From positions 620,001 through 684,000 of the forward strand of contig NZ_JAATOT010000001.1 in assembly GCF_011806455.1 (NCBI RefSeq): 64,000 bases of DNA. The letters run 5' to 3'. A program made the translations under genes and the position numbers. The DNA comes from Celeribacter sp. HF31. GTDB lineage: Bacteria > Pseudomonadota > Alphaproteobacteria > Rhodobacterales > Rhodobacteraceae. Positions 43,167 to 53,612 of the stretch are shown here, in pieces. The first letter of the stretch is position 1. Each line of letters starts with the position of its first letter. The notes beneath the pieces were generated by a model, which saw only the letters and a list, made by a program, of their open reading frames with translations, did no database searches and was not told where the DNA came from.

Positions 43167-44420
43167 ATGAAACGTATGATGACGGCCATGATCGCAGCCA
43201 CGCTTCCGGCCGCCGCTTTTGCGGGCGAAGCCGAAGTTGTGAGCAACTACGCCGACATGGCCCACGCCGTCTATGAGGACAGCCTGATCAAGGCGCAGGA
43301 GTTGGACGCCGCCATCGCGGATTTCGTCGCGTCCCCCTCCGACGTGACGCTGGCCGCCGCCAAAGCCGCATGGCTTGAGGCCCGCGTGCCCTACCAGCAA
43401 TCCGAGGTTTACCGTTTCGGCAACCCGATTGTCGACGATTGGGAGGGCAAGGTGAACGCCTGGCCGCTCGACGAAGGTCTGATCGACTATGTCGATGGCT
43501 CTTATGGCGGTGCGACCGACGAAAACCCGCTGGCCGCGTTGAACGTCATCGCCACGCCGTCTTTCGAGCTGTCGGGCGAAACTGTCGATGCCTCCGAGAT
43601 CACGCCGGAACTTCTGGCCGAGACGCTGCACGAGGCCGATGAGGTCGAGGCCAACGTGGCCACCGGCTATCACGCCATCGAATTCCTGCTCTGGGGGCAG
43701 GACCTGAACGGCACCGATCATGGCGCGGGCGCACGTCCTTACACCGATTACCTGACCGGCGACGACTGTACCGGCGGCAACTGTGAGCGCCGGGCCGAAT
43801 ACCTCGTGTCCGCGACGAAACTTTTGGTCTCCGATCTGGAATGGATCACCGAGCAATGGGCCGAAGGCGGCGAAGCGCGCGCGGCTGTCGTGGACGATCC
43901 GACCGCAGGCATCACCGCGATGCTCACCGGCATGGGTTCGCTGTCCTACGGCGAACAGGCGGGCGAGCGGATGAAGCTTGGCGTCATGCTGAACGACCCC
44001 GAAGAAGAGCACGATTGCTTCTCCGACAACACTCATAACTCGCATTTCTATGACGGCATGGGCATCCACAATGTCTATTTCGGCAAATACATGCGCGTCG
44101 ATGGCACTGAGGTGAAAGGCGAGAGCCTTGCAAGCCTTTTGGCCGAGAAGGACGCAGGCCTCTCGAACGATCTGGGCCACGCTTTGGATCATACCATGGT
44201 CGAACTGGCCGAGATCAAAGCGGCGGCGGAAGCCGGGTTCTCCTATGACCAGATGCTGGCGCGCGGCAATGAAGCAGGCGAAGAGTTGATCATGTCGGCG
44301 GTCGATGCGCTGGTCGCTCAGACGCGCGAGATCGAGCGTGCCGTGAGCGTGCTCTCAGCCTCCGAGATCGAGGTCGAAGGCTCCGACAGCCTCGACAACC
44401 CGGACGCTGTTTTCCAGTAA
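43167..44420 (+). CDS. Imelysin-family (IrpA-like) periplasmic iron-regulated protein
   Basis: 418 residues with a signal peptide ending AAAFA-GEAE. The imelysin GxHxxE motif is in TGYHAIEFLLWG, followed by GTDHGAGARPYTDYL. Proteins of this fold are linked with iron acquisition; the fold suggests a metal or ligand-binding pocket rather than proteolysis. First gene of the iron operon behind the Iron-Rhodo-like box. Confidence 0.9.
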   Translation: MKRMMTAMIAATLPAAAFAGEAEVVSNYADMAHAVYEDSLIKAQELDAAIADFVASPSDVTLAAAKAAWLEARVPYQQSEVYRFGNPIVDDWEGKVNAWPLDEGLIDYVDGSYGGATDENPLAALNVIATPSFELSGETVDASEITPELLAETLHEADEVEANVATGYHAIEFLLWGQDLNGTDHGAGARPYTDYLTGDDCTGGNCERRAEYLVSATKLLVSDLEWITEQWAEGGEARAAVVDDPTAGITAMLTGMGSLSYGEQAGERMKLGVMLNDPEEEHDCFSDNTHNSHFYDGMGIHNVYFGKYMRVDGTEVKGESLASLLAEKDAGLSNDLGHALDHTMVELAEIKAAAEAGFSYDQMLARGNEAGEELIMSAVDALVAQTREIERAVSVLSASEIEVEGSDSLDNPDAVFQ

Positions 44421-44431
44421 ACACACTTTGG

Positions 44432-44457
44432 GGCGGCGCATCGAGCGCCGCCTTTTT
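44432..44457 (+). terminator. Intra-operon terminator/attenuator
   Basis: GGCGGCGC and GCGCCGCC (8-bp stem, ATCGA loop) followed by TTTTT, directly after the imelysin gene and 23 bases before bfd. Strong form; readthrough must be partial if the genes are one operon. Confidence 0.75.
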
Positions 44458-44479
44458 CCACAAGCCAAGAGCCGAGATC

Positions 44480-44716
44480 ATGATCGTCTGTTCCTGTAAC
44501 GCCATCACCGACCGCGACATCCATGCCGCCATCGACTGGATGCGGGCCGCGGACCCGGAGACGATCATCACCCCCGGAAAAGTCTACCGCGCCTTGGGGA
44601 AATCCCCCGATTGCGGCAACTGCATGTCGCTTTTCCTTTCCTCCATGCGCCAGAATGCTAACCTCAAGGTGCCCGCCGAATTGCGCGGGCTGAAAGACCA
44701 CCGCAAGAGAGGATAA
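44480..44716 (+). CDS. bfd: Bacterioferritin-associated ferredoxin
   Basis: 78 residues. Cysteines 4 and 6 in [10 protein letters not shown] and 45/48 in [10 protein letters not shown] bind a [2Fe-2S] cluster. It delivers electrons to bacterioferritin to release stored iron. Four bases before the bacterioferritin gene. Confidence 0.92.
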   Translation: MIVCSCNAITDRDIHAAIDWMRAADPETIITPGKVYRALGKSPDCGNCMSLFLSSMRQNANLKVPAELRGLKDHRKRG

Positions 44717-44720
44717 TCCC

Positions 44721-45206
44721 ATGAAAGGCGACGCCAAGGTCATTGAGTACCTGAACGCAGCACTCCGGTCCGAATTGACAGCCGTTTCCCAATACTGGCT
44801 GCACTTCCGACTTCAGGCCGATTGGGGGCTGGCGAAAATGGCTAAGAAATCGCGCGAGGAAAGCATCGAAGAGATGAACCACGCCGACAAGCTGATTGAC
44901 CGGATCATCTTTCTCGAAGGCCACCCGAATTTGCAAAAACTCGATCCGCTCAGGATCGGTGAAACCCCGAAAGAAACGCTCGAGGCGGACCTCGCCGGCG
45001 AGCAGGACGCGCTGGCGCTCTACAACGAGGCGCGGACTTACTGTGAATCTGTCGGCGACCATGTGTCGAAAGCGCTGTTCGAAGAGCTGATCGCCGACGA
45101 GGAAGGCCATGTTGATTTTCTCGAAACCCAGCTCGATCTCTACGCCCGACTTGGCGAGCAAGGCTATGCGCTGCTCAATGCGGCCTCGATGGACGAAGCC
45201 GAGTAA
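44721..45206 (+). CDS. bfr: Bacterioferritin
   Basis: 161 residues. Ferroxidase ligands E18, E51, H54, E94, E127 and H130 are all present, and the haem ligand M52 is present. It stores iron as a 24-mer. Its partner Bfd is coded directly upstream. Confidence 0.95.
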   Translation: MKGDAKVIEYLNAALRSELTAVSQYWLHFRLQADWGLAKMAKKSREESIEEMNHADKLIDRIIFLEGHPNLQKLDPLRIGETPKETLEADLAGEQDALALYNEARTYCESVGDHVSKALFEELIADEEGHVDFLETQLDLYARLGEQGYALLNAASMDEAE

Positions 45207-46764
45207 GGCCACTTTGCTTTTGGCCCTGTCCCTCATGGGGCAGGGTGCGTTTGCCGACCAACTTCTGATTTCTGGCCTGACAACTGATCCGCATCTGTCC
45301 ACCGTGCCCCGCACGGAGGCCGAGCGCGCGCGAATTGCGACGGTCATCGCACCCACAACGGATTTCACCAAAGCCGAAGCCTTCGAGGCCAACCAAGGCG
45401 GCGCGGGCACCGTCGCCGATCCGGGCGATGACACGGCTTTCACCTTGCCACCTGCGACGCTGCCCTTCGAGAAGAAACTGGATTTCGAACTGGGCAATGC
45501 GCTCTTTGCCAAGCTCTGGGTCTCCTCGCCGTCCTCCACCAAAGCCTCCGACGGGCTGGGGCCGCTTTATAATGCGCGGTCGTGCCAGCGTTGCCACGTC
45601 AACGACGGACGCGGCCATCCGCCGGAGCACGCGGGTGACGACCGCACTTCGATGTTCCTGCGTCTCTCCGTGCCCGCTGGTGACGCGCCTCTGACGGAAC
45701 TCGAATCCTATCTCGCTCAAGTCGATGGGCAGGGCGCCACCCCGCGCACCCGCCCCGTGCCGGGGTACGGTGGGCAGTTGCAGGACCTCGCGCTGGTCGG
45801 GTTTGCCCCGGAAGGCCGGATGGAGATCAGCTATCAGGAGATCCCCGTCACGCTGTCGGGCGGCGAGGTGGTCACCCTGCGTCAGCCGACTTATAGCATC
45901 GGCAATCCGGGTTACGGGCCTTTGCCCGACGACCTGCAAGCCTCCCCCCGGATCGCCAACCCGATGATCGGGCTGGGGCTCTTGGAGGCGATTCCCTCCG
46001 AAGACATTCTCGCGCTGGCCGACCCGGGGGATCGCGATGGCGATGGCATCTCCGGGCGGCCCAATCTGGTCTGGTCACGGCATTTTGATGCCCCCATTTT
46101 GGGACGCTTCGGCTGGAAAGCCGGCGAGCCGACGGTCGAAGAACAATCCGCTGCGGCCTTTCATGGCGACATCGGCATTTCCTCTCCGCTCTTCCGCGCG
46201 CCTGCGGGCGATTGCACGGCGGAACAGGCCGACTGCCGCGCGGCACCGCACGGCGCAGGCGACGCGCGCGGCGATGAGATCGACCAGACCGGCATGGATT
46301 TGGTGACGTTTTACGCCCGAAACTTGGCGGTGCCCATGCGTCGCGACGTGGATGACCCAGAGGTCCTGCGCGGCAAAGAGATGTTTGCCGAGGCCGGATG
46401 CGCGGCCTGTCACACTCCGAAACATGTCACCGCACGGCTCAGCGACGAGGACGATGCGCCGCGCTCGTTCCAGCTCATTTGGCCCTACACCGACCTGTTG
46501 CTCCATGACATGGGTGAAGGGCTGGCCGATCATCGCCCCGAACATCGCGCCACAGGGTCCGAGTGGCGCACAGCGCCTTTGTGGGGGATCGGTTTGACGG
46601 CGCGCGTTTCAGGGCCTACGACCTACCTTCATGACGGACGTGCGCGCACGCTTTTGGAGGCGGTGCTCTGGCATGGCGGCGAGGCCCAGAAGGCCCGCGA
46701 CGCCGTGGTGGAGATGCCCCCCGAAGACCGCGCCGCGCTCATTCGTTTTCTTGAAAGCCTCTAG
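45178..46764 (+). CDS. Di-heme c-type thiol oxidoreductase-like protein (DUF1111)
   Basis: 528 residues. Signal peptide from the ATG at 45178 ([19 protein letters not shown] to GAFA); this overlaps bfr by 29 bases in another frame. Two haem sites: [12 protein letters not shown] and CAACHTPKH. Family DUF1111, related to di-haem peroxidases. It typically sits between two imelysin genes in bacterial iron clusters, as here. Function unproven. Confidence 0.88.
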   Translation: MRPRWTKPSKATLLLALSLMGQGAFADQLLISGLTTDPHLSTVPRTEAERARIATVIAPTTDFTKAEAFEANQGGAGTVADPGDDTAFTLPPATLPFEKKLDFELGNALFAKLWVSSPSSTKASDGLGPLYNARSCQRCHVNDGRGHPPEHAGDDRTSMFLRLSVPAGDAPLTELESYLAQVDGQGATPRTRPVPGYGGQLQDLALVGFAPEGRMEISYQEIPVTLSGGEVVTLRQPTYSIGNPGYGPLPDDLQASPRIANPMIGLGLLEAIPSEDILALADPGDRDGDGISGRPNLVWSRHFDAPILGRFGWKAGEPTVEEQSAAAFHGDIGISSPLFRAPAGDCTAEQADCRAAPHGAGDARGDEIDQTGMDLVTFYARNLAVPMRRDVDDPEVLRGKEMFAEAGCAACHTPKHVTARLSDEDDAPRSFQLIWPYTDLLLHDMGEGLADHRPEHRATGSEWRTAPLWGIGLTARVSGPTTYLHDGRARTLLEAVLWHGGEAQKARDAVVEMPPEDRAALIRFLESL

Positions 46765-46774
46765 GGGACCCCAC

Positions 46775-47797
46775 ATGCGTTATTTCACGGCTCTTTGCTT
46801 TTCTCTGGCCCTGTCTGTGCCTCTGGTGCCTGCCATGGCCACGCCCTTGGACGAAGCACTGAGCCGTGCGGTGAACCAGCACACCATCCCAGCGGTGGAC
46901 CGCTTTGATGTCGCGACGGCGTTTCTGGCGGATGTGACGGAGGCCAATTGCCTGCCGGGCAATGTCAAACCCGCCTATGACGTGGCTTTTGATGCCTGGA
47001 TGGGCCTGCAACATCTGCATATGGGGCCGATTGAAAAGAACGGCCGCATCCTCGCCATCGCCTTTTGGCCCGACAAAAAGGGCATGATCCCGCGCACGCT
47101 CTCGGGCTACATCGCGGACCAGGACCCGGTGGTCGAGACGCCCGAGGCCTTCGCCGACGCCTCCATCGCGGTGCGCGGGCTTTTTGCCTTGGAGTACATG
47201 CTGTTTGACGATCAGTTCGACGGCTACGCCGAGGACAGCTATTCCTGCCACCTCGTCCAAGCCATCACCCACGACCTGCACCGTATGGCGGCGGAGATCA
47301 AAGAAGAATGGATCGCGCCCGACGGGTTCGCCCAGACGCTTTTGATGGCCGGGGAGGCGCCTCAGCCGCTTTATCTGACGAAAGAGGAAAGCGTTCAGGC
47401 GCTTTACACCATGCTGCTCTCGTCTTTGGAAAACACCAAGGATCAGCGCATCGGACGGCCCATCGGCACCTTTGACAAGCCGCGTCCCGAACGCGCCGAG
47501 GCGCGCCGCTCCGGCCGCTCCGAGCGCAATGTGATCCTGCAACTCGAAGCCGCCCGCGATCTGGCACGCAACCTGGCGCCGGGCGAGATGCCGCTCTCCG
47601 AGGAGGCTTTCGCAAAAACCATCGCCCTGACGGAGGCGCTGAATGATCCGTCCTTCGCGGGCGCGGGCGATCCGATGGGGCGGTTGAAGATCGAGATCAT
47701 CGGCCAGAATATCACCACCCTCATGGGCAACCTCGCCAATGAGATTGGCGCGCCTTTGGGGGTCGCCGCCGGGTTCAACTCGTCCGATGGCGACTGA
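46775..47797 (+). CDS. Imelysin-family protein, second copy
   Basis: 340 residues with signal peptide ending PAMA-TPLD, start at ATG 46775. It has an imelysin-like fold (FDAWMGLQHLHMGP, ALEYMLFDDQFDG) and differs strongly from the copy at 43167. Companion of the di-haem protein. Confidence 0.87.
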   Translation: MRYFTALCFSLALSVPLVPAMATPLDEALSRAVNQHTIPAVDRFDVATAFLADVTEANCLPGNVKPAYDVAFDAWMGLQHLHMGPIEKNGRILAIAFWPDKKGMIPRTLSGYIADQDPVVETPEAFADASIAVRGLFALEYMLFDDQFDGYAEDSYSCHLVQAITHDLHRMAAEIKEEWIAPDGFAQTLLMAGEAPQPLYLTKEESVQALYTMLLSSLENTKDQRIGRPIGTFDKPRPERAEARRSGRSERNVILQLEAARDLARNLAPGEMPLSEEAFAKTIALTEALNDPSFAGAGDPMGRLKIEIIGQNITTLMGNLANEIGAPLGVAAGFNSSDGD

Positions 47798-47849
47798 CCT
47801 CCGCCATTTTGAAAATCTTTTCCCGCAATAAAATCAAGAAACTGGAAAC

Positions 47850-48941
47850 ATGAGCACACGTCGTAACTTTCTCAAGGCAGCTTTGGCCGCAACTCTCGTT
47901 CCTCGTCTGAGCTGGGCGGATGCCGGATCGCCTGCCTTTCTAGGCGCGGCCAAGGACACCAATGGCGATTACGCACTTTACGGGTTGGACGAGACGGCCC
48001 AAATCCTGTTCCGCGCGCCCTTGCCGGCCCGCGGCCACGCCGCCGCGGCCCATCCGACAAAGCCTGAGGCAGTGGCTTTCGCGCGCCGTCCGGGGACTTT
48101 TGCTGTCGTGGTGAACTGTGCCACCGGCAAGATCACCCATCGTTTGGATGCCCCCGAGGGGCGACATTTCATGGGGCACGGGTTGTTTGTGAACGAGGGC
48201 GCGCTTTTGGTGACGCCGGAGAACAATTACGCCGAGAAAAAGGGCGTTTTGGGCATTTGGGACCGCGCCAAGGGCTATGCCCGCGTTGGCGAAGTCGCGA
48301 CCCACGGCATCGGTCCGCATGACATCCGCGCGCTCTCCGACGGCACGCTGGTGGTGGCCAATGGTGGCATCTTTACCCACCCGGAGATTGGCGAGGGGCG
48401 GCAAAAGTTAAACATTGACGAGATGGAGCCTTCGCTTGCCTATCTCTCTGCGAGTTTTGCCCTAGAAGAGAAGGTGGTTCTGGCGCCTGAGCTGCATCAG
48501 AACTCGATCCGTCACCTCGCGATCGGCCCGGACGATCAGGTCGCCTTTGCCATGCAATGGGAGGGCGATGAGATGGAGCTCGTGCCTCTGATCGGGTTGC
48601 ATCGCCGCGGCGAAGAGGTGCGTTTGCCCGAGGCCGAGATGGGCGAGCAATATGCGATGAAGGGCTACGCGGGCTCGATTGCCTTTGCGGGCGATGGCTC
48701 CGAGGTGGCAATCACTTCGCCGCGCGGCGGGCGGATGCATCGTTTTGCGCCCGATGGCACCTTCTTGGGCGCCGTGCTGCGCGGTGATATTTGCGGGCTG
48801 GCGCCCATGCGGGAGGGGTATCTCGGCTCCGACGGCTTTGGCGCGCTTTTGGCGCTCAAGGAGGGCATGTCGCCTCTGAACGCCGTGCCGGGTCTGGCCT
48901 GGGACAACCACCTGGTGGCTTTGCCGTCTTTGGTGGGGTAA
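47850..48941 (+). CDS. DUF1513 beta-propeller-like periplasmic protein
   Basis: 363 residues with a twin-arginine-like leader (STRRNFLKAALAATLVPRL). FVGGEWDG-type repeats are not perfect, but HGIGPHDIRALSDGTLVVAN and ITSPRGGRMHRFAPDGTFLG fit a propeller. It is the usual last gene of imelysin/DUF1111 iron clusters. Precise role unknown. Confidence 0.82.
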   Translation: MSTRRNFLKAALAATLVPRLSWADAGSPAFLGAAKDTNGDYALYGLDETAQILFRAPLPARGHAAAAHPTKPEAVAFARRPGTFAVVVNCATGKITHRLDAPEGRHFMGHGLFVNEGALLVTPENNYAEKKGVLGIWDRAKGYARVGEVATHGIGPHDIRALSDGTLVVANGGIFTHPEIGEGRQKLNIDEMEPSLAYLSASFALEEKVVLAPELHQNSIRHLAIGPDDQVAFAMQWEGDEMELVPLIGLHRRGEEVRLPEAEMGEQYAMKGYAGSIAFAGDGSEVAITSPRGGRMHRFAPDGTFLGAVLRGDICGLAPMREGYLGSDGFGALLALKEGMSPLNAVPGLAWDNHLVALPSLVG

Positions 48942-49236
48942 GCGCAGGTCGATAAAATTTTACAAAAATTTTGTCTAATTTTGAGGCAAAGCGGCAACAC
49001 CTCTGATTTTGCTGCTTTGTCCAACATGGTTACCAGAGTATGAATTTCTCATAAGAAACTGTTTTTGTATGATTTTGCGTGGAGTGATCCGTATGCGTTC
49101 ACAGCCTGCTGCCAAGAAGGTGAGCGCTGATTTTCGAGACAGGTCCCGGGTGCTCTTGCAGCCCCCCCGGTCCGCTACTAAGACTTGGGTAACACTTCCG
49201 CGCTAACACATCAGACGACACAACAGGCAGGGCCCG
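48942..49236 (+). other. clpP upstream region, no gene
   Basis: 295 bp, AT-rich in the first half (AAAATTTTACAAAAATTTT), no supported gene. A 37-codon frame at 49093-49206 with GGAG upstream was considered, but its product (Arg/Pro-rich) has no recognisable family. Promoter of clpP expected near the end. Confidence 0.45.
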
Positions 49237-49860
49237 ATGAAAGATCCGATTGATACCTACATGAACACGCTCGTTCCCATGGTGGTCGAGCAGACGAGCC
49301 GCGGCGAACGCGCCTATGACATTTTCTCGCGCCTCCTCAAAGAGCGCATCATTTTCCTCAACGGCCCGGTACATGACGGCATGTCATCGCTGATCTGCGC
49401 GCAGTTGCTGTTTCTTGAGGCGGAAAACCCGAAAAAAGAAATCGCCATGTATATCAACAGCCCGGGCGGTGTCGTGACCTCCGGCCTGTCGATCTACGAC
49501 ACCATGCAATACATCCGTCCGAAGGTCTCGACGCTGGTGATGGGGCAGGCGGCCTCCATGGGTTCGCTTCTTTTGACGGCCGGTGAAAAAGGTATGCGTT
49601 TCTCGCTGCCCAACTCCCGCGTCATGGTGCACCAGCCGTCCGGTGGCTACCAAGGTCAGGCGACCGACATCATGATCCACGCGCAAGAGACCCAAAAGCT
49701 CAAGGATCGCCTCAACCAGATCTATGTGAAGCACACGGGGCAGGAACTCCAGACCGTGGTCGATGCGCTTGAGCGCGACAATTTCATGTCGCCCGAAGAC
49801 GCCAAAGACTTCGGTCTGATCGACGAGATCGTCGAAAGCCGCGCGCCGCTCGCGGAATAA
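49237..49860 (+). CDS. clpP: ATP-dependent Clp protease proteolytic subunit
   Basis: 207 residues. Catalytic serine in [15 protein letters not shown], histidine in [13 protein letters not shown]. It forms the barrel protease that degrades proteins unfolded by ClpX, coded downstream. Confidence 0.97.
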   Translation: MKDPIDTYMNTLVPMVVEQTSRGERAYDIFSRLLKERIIFLNGPVHDGMSSLICAQLLFLEAENPKKEIAMYINSPGGVVTSGLSIYDTMQYIRPKVSTLVMGQAASMGSLLLTAGEKGMRFSLPNSRVMVHQPSGGYQGQATDIMIHAQETQKLKDRLNQIYVKHTGQELQTVVDALERDNFMSPEDAKDFGLIDEIVESRAPLAE

Positions 49861-50000
49861 AATGACGGGCGTCTCGGCCTGACCGGGTCGATGCGCCCTC
49901 TCGAAATGAGGGGGGAGAGCCGTCCAATCGGGTCATCAGGCAGAGAGATTTTGCCATTGTGCCCGAAAAACGGCTGTCCTACACTCTGTCAAATATCGCT

Positions 50001-50039
50001 CTTTGACCGGCTGGCCCCCGATGGGCCTATAGGTCAAAG
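50001..50039 (+). promoter_or_regulatory. Compound inverted repeat upstream of clpX
   Basis: CTTTGACC (50001-50008) pairs with GGTCAAAG (50032-50039), and GGCCC with GGGCC inside. It ends 36 bases before the clpX start. It could be a promoter-linked operator or a leader hairpin. The rest of 49861-50075 shows no gene. Confidence 0.45.
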
Positions 50040-50075
50040 CACAACGCAAGAGAGCCTGAGGCTCAGGGGAATGTG

Positions 50076-51344
<1,269 letters not shown>

Positions 51345-51365
51345 GAGATGCGTCCGAACGTTTTC

Positions 51366-51405
51366 AAAGCCCCGCTGCGGTTTCCGTCGGCGGGGCTTTG
51401 CTTTG
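51366..51405 (+). terminator. Terminator of clpX
   Basis: AAAGCCCCGC (51366-51375) pairs with GCGGGGCTTT (51390-51399), then GCTTT. Just after the clpX stop. Confidence 0.8.
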
Positions 51406-51538
51406 CCACCGGGGTGTGACGCGGATTTGAAGCGGATTTCAGCAGGAAAAGGCAGGGCGGGCAGCGGCTGCCCTCTGGACCTCCGCGCCTGGATGGTTCA
51501 TAGAAAGATGCAAGCGAAATTCGAAAGGTGACACCGTC

Positions 51539-51922
51539 ATGGGGATTTTGAACACGGCACTGCGGGCGTTGATCTGGTGGAAAGGTCAAACCATTGGCAC
51601 GCAGCTTTTCACATGGCGTCACGGCATCAAAGTCGGCGAAGATGCCCAGGGCAATGTCTTCTATCGCAATGAAAACGACAGCCGTCGCTGGGTTGTCTAC
51701 AATGGCGATGTCGAAGCCTCCCGGATCAGCCCGGATTGGCATGGCTGGCTGCACCACACCTTTGCGAACCACCCGGGCCATGAGGCGCTTGAGCACAAGC
51801 CCTGGGAAAAAGAGCATGTCGAAAATCTGACCGGCACCGTGGCAGCCTATGCGCCCGCGGGCTCGATCCGCCAGCCCAAGCCGATTGAGCGGCGCGATTA
51901 CGAGGCGTGGCAGCCCGAATAA
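51539..51922 (+). CDS. NDUFA12-like complex I accessory protein
   Basis: 127 residues. WHGWLHH and [20 protein letters not shown] are typical of the NDUFA12 (17.2-kDa) family that stabilises respiratory complex I in alphaproteobacteria and mitochondria. Its stop overlaps the next start (TAATG). Confidence 0.88.
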   Translation: MGILNTALRALIWWKGQTIGTQLFTWRHGIKVGEDAQGNVFYRNENDSRRWVVYNGDVEASRISPDWHGWLHHTFANHPGHEALEHKPWEKEHVENLTGTVAAYAPAGSIRQPKPIERRDYEAWQPE

Positions 51923-52386
51923 TGGCCGAAAATCCGACAGAAGTTGCGGTGGGCGCAGGCGTCGTGGCGCTGGCCTTCGGGTTTCTGGTCTATGCGGGCC
52001 AGATCACCGGGTTCGGCGCGGGCGCGTCCGATCACTACCAACTCACCGCGTCCTTTCGCTCTGCCGAAGGCATCTCGACCGGCACCGATGTGCGCCTTGC
52101 GGGCGTCAAGATCGGCACGGTCACAGCGATGGACCTCAACCGCGACACCTTCCGCGCCGAAGCCAAACTGACGCTCGACGGCGATATTGCGCTGCCGGAT
52201 GACACGGCGGCGATGATCTCGTCTGAGGGGCTTCTGGGCGGCAATTTCGTCGAACTGGTGCCCGGCGGCTCGATGTTCAATTTCGAGGATGGCCAGGTGA
52301 TCGCGGACACCCAGGGCTCCGTGAGCCTGATCAACCTCTTGCTGAAATTCGTCACCGGCAGCGGCGACGACGGAGCCTCGGAATGA
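51922..52386 (+). CDS. MlaD-family phospholipid-transport protein
   Basis: 154 residues: one N-terminal membrane helix and an MCE/MlaD domain (SFRSAEGISTGTDVRLAGVK, LLGGNFVELVPGG). It binds lipids in the periplasm for retrograde lipid transport. Other mla genes are not in the window. Confidence 0.9.
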   Translation: MAENPTEVAVGAGVVALAFGFLVYAGQITGFGAGASDHYQLTASFRSAEGISTGTDVRLAGVKIGTVTAMDLNRDTFRAEAKLTLDGDIALPDDTAAMISSEGLLGGNFVELVPGGSMFNFEDGQVIADTQGSVSLINLLLKFVTGSGDDGASE

Positions 52387-52922
52387 TCCGTTGTGCGGCG
52401 CTCATTGCTACCTTGGTCTTGAGCACGCCCATTTGGGCGCAAGACGGCGGGTTCAACGACGATCTGGAAACCGGTCTCGATGAGATCATCATCCAACCTT
52501 TGGATGAGGGCGAGCAGGTCGGCGGTTTTGGGGCTGGCGGGCTGTCGCTTGAAGATCTGCAAAACCTGCCCAATGACGGCTTTCAGCAAGAGCTGAAAGA
52601 CATCACCACCGAGCTTCAGGAAAATGTCGTCTCGGCGTCCGGGGCCACCGTGCGTGCGCTCGACAAGCTGACCGGCCAAGTCGAGGATTTGACGCTGGAG
52701 ACCGGTGGCACGCAAGTTTTCGGACGGATTGAGGTGTTTCTGGGCGATTGCCGCTACCCCGAGGACAACCCCTCGGGTAATGCCTATGCCTATCTCGTGG
52801 TCCGCGCGCAAGGTGACGAGGCCCCGGTGTTTTCCGGCTGGATGGTCGCCTCAAGCCCGGCTTTGAACGCCATGGACCACCCGCGTTACGACATCTGGCC
52901 CCTGAGCTGTAGCACGTCCTGA
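52383..52922 (+). CDS. Secreted DUF2155 protein
   Basis: 179 residues with signal peptide ending PIWA-QDGG. The C-terminal domain (ATVRALDKLTGQVEDL, QVFGRIEVFLGDCRYPEDNP) is DUF2155, with two cysteines. Envelope role unknown. Its 3' end overlaps the convergent aat gene by 37 bases. Confidence 0.85.
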   Translation: MIRCAALIATLVLSTPIWAQDGGFNDDLETGLDEIIIQPLDEGEQVGGFGAGGLSLEDLQNLPNDGFQQELKDITTELQENVVSASGATVRALDKLTGQVEDLTLETGGTQVFGRIEVFLGDCRYPEDNPSGNAYAYLVVRAQGDEAPVFSGWMVASSPALNAMDHPRYDIWPLSCSTS

Positions 52923-53530
52923 GACGTCAGGGGCTCTGCGTGTGCCGTGAAATCTGCCCGTGTTGTCAAGGCTTTGCTCAGGAGTGCGCGATATTCGGAT
53001 CGAGGAATTTCAATCCCGCCGAGGCTGGCGAGATGGTCTGTCAGAAATTGTGTATCAAAGAGCGTGAAGCCTGAGCGTCTCAGATGCGCGACCAGATAGG
53101 CCAGCACGATCTTCGAAGCACTGGGCACGCGCGAAAACATGCTTTCGCCGAAGAACGCCGTGCCTATGGCCAACCCATAGGTGCCGCCGACCAGCCGATC
53201 CCCCTCCCAAAGCTCGACGGAATGGCCAAAGCCCATCTCATGCAGCTCCGTGTAGAGATCTAAAATCGTATCGTTGATCCAGGTCTCGTCGCGATCGGCA
53301 CAGCCCTCCATCACGGCCTCGAAGGCCTGATCGAAGGACACGCGATAGCGGTCTTGCCGGATCAGCCGGGCCAGCGAGCGCGAGATGTGAAACCCGTCCA
53401 AAGGAATGACGCCTCGCTCGCGTGGATCGACCCAAAAGAGGCTCTCATCCTCGCGCGATTCCGCCATGGGAAAGACGCCATTGGCATAGGCTTGCAGGAT
53501 CAGTTCCGGGGTGAGTTCGACGTGGTTCAT
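52886..53530 (-). CDS. aat: Leucyl/phenylalanyl-tRNA-protein transferase
   Basis: 214 residues. ELILQAYANGVFPMAESRED, YRVSFDQAFEAVMEGCADR, ELWEGDRLVGGTYGLAIGTA and FTLFDTQFLTDHLASLGG are diagnostic. It adds Leu or Phe to N-terminal Arg or Lys, marking proteins for ClpAP (N-end rule). Its 3' end overlaps DUF2155. Confidence 0.95.
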   Translation of the reverse strand: MNHVELTPELILQAYANGVFPMAESREDESLFWVDPRERGVIPLDGFHISRSLARLIRQDRYRVSFDQAFEAVMEGCADRDETWINDTILDLYTELHEMGFGHSVELWEGDRLVGGTYGLAIGTAFFGESMFSRVPSASKIVLAYLVAHLRRSGFTLFDTQFLTDHLASLGGIEIPRSEYRALLSKALTTRADFTAHAEPLTSQDVLQLRGQMS

Positions 53531-53557
53531 GGCGGCAAATGTGACGTGAGTGCGGGC

Positions 53558-53588
53558 AAAAGAAAAGGCCGCGCATCACACGCGGCCC
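53558..53588 (-). terminator. Terminator of accBC
   Basis: GGCCGCG / CGCGGCC (53567-53587), followed on the minus strand by TTTTCTTTT, 25 bases after the accC stop. Confidence 0.8.
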
Positions 53589-53612
53589 TTCAAACTTTAG
53601 CGACGTTTCAGG

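Noticed and set aside
49093-49206. 37-codon frame upstream of clpP with GGAG
   Set aside because: Arg/Pro-rich product without family resemblance. Left as part of the promoter region; a leader peptide cannot be excluded.
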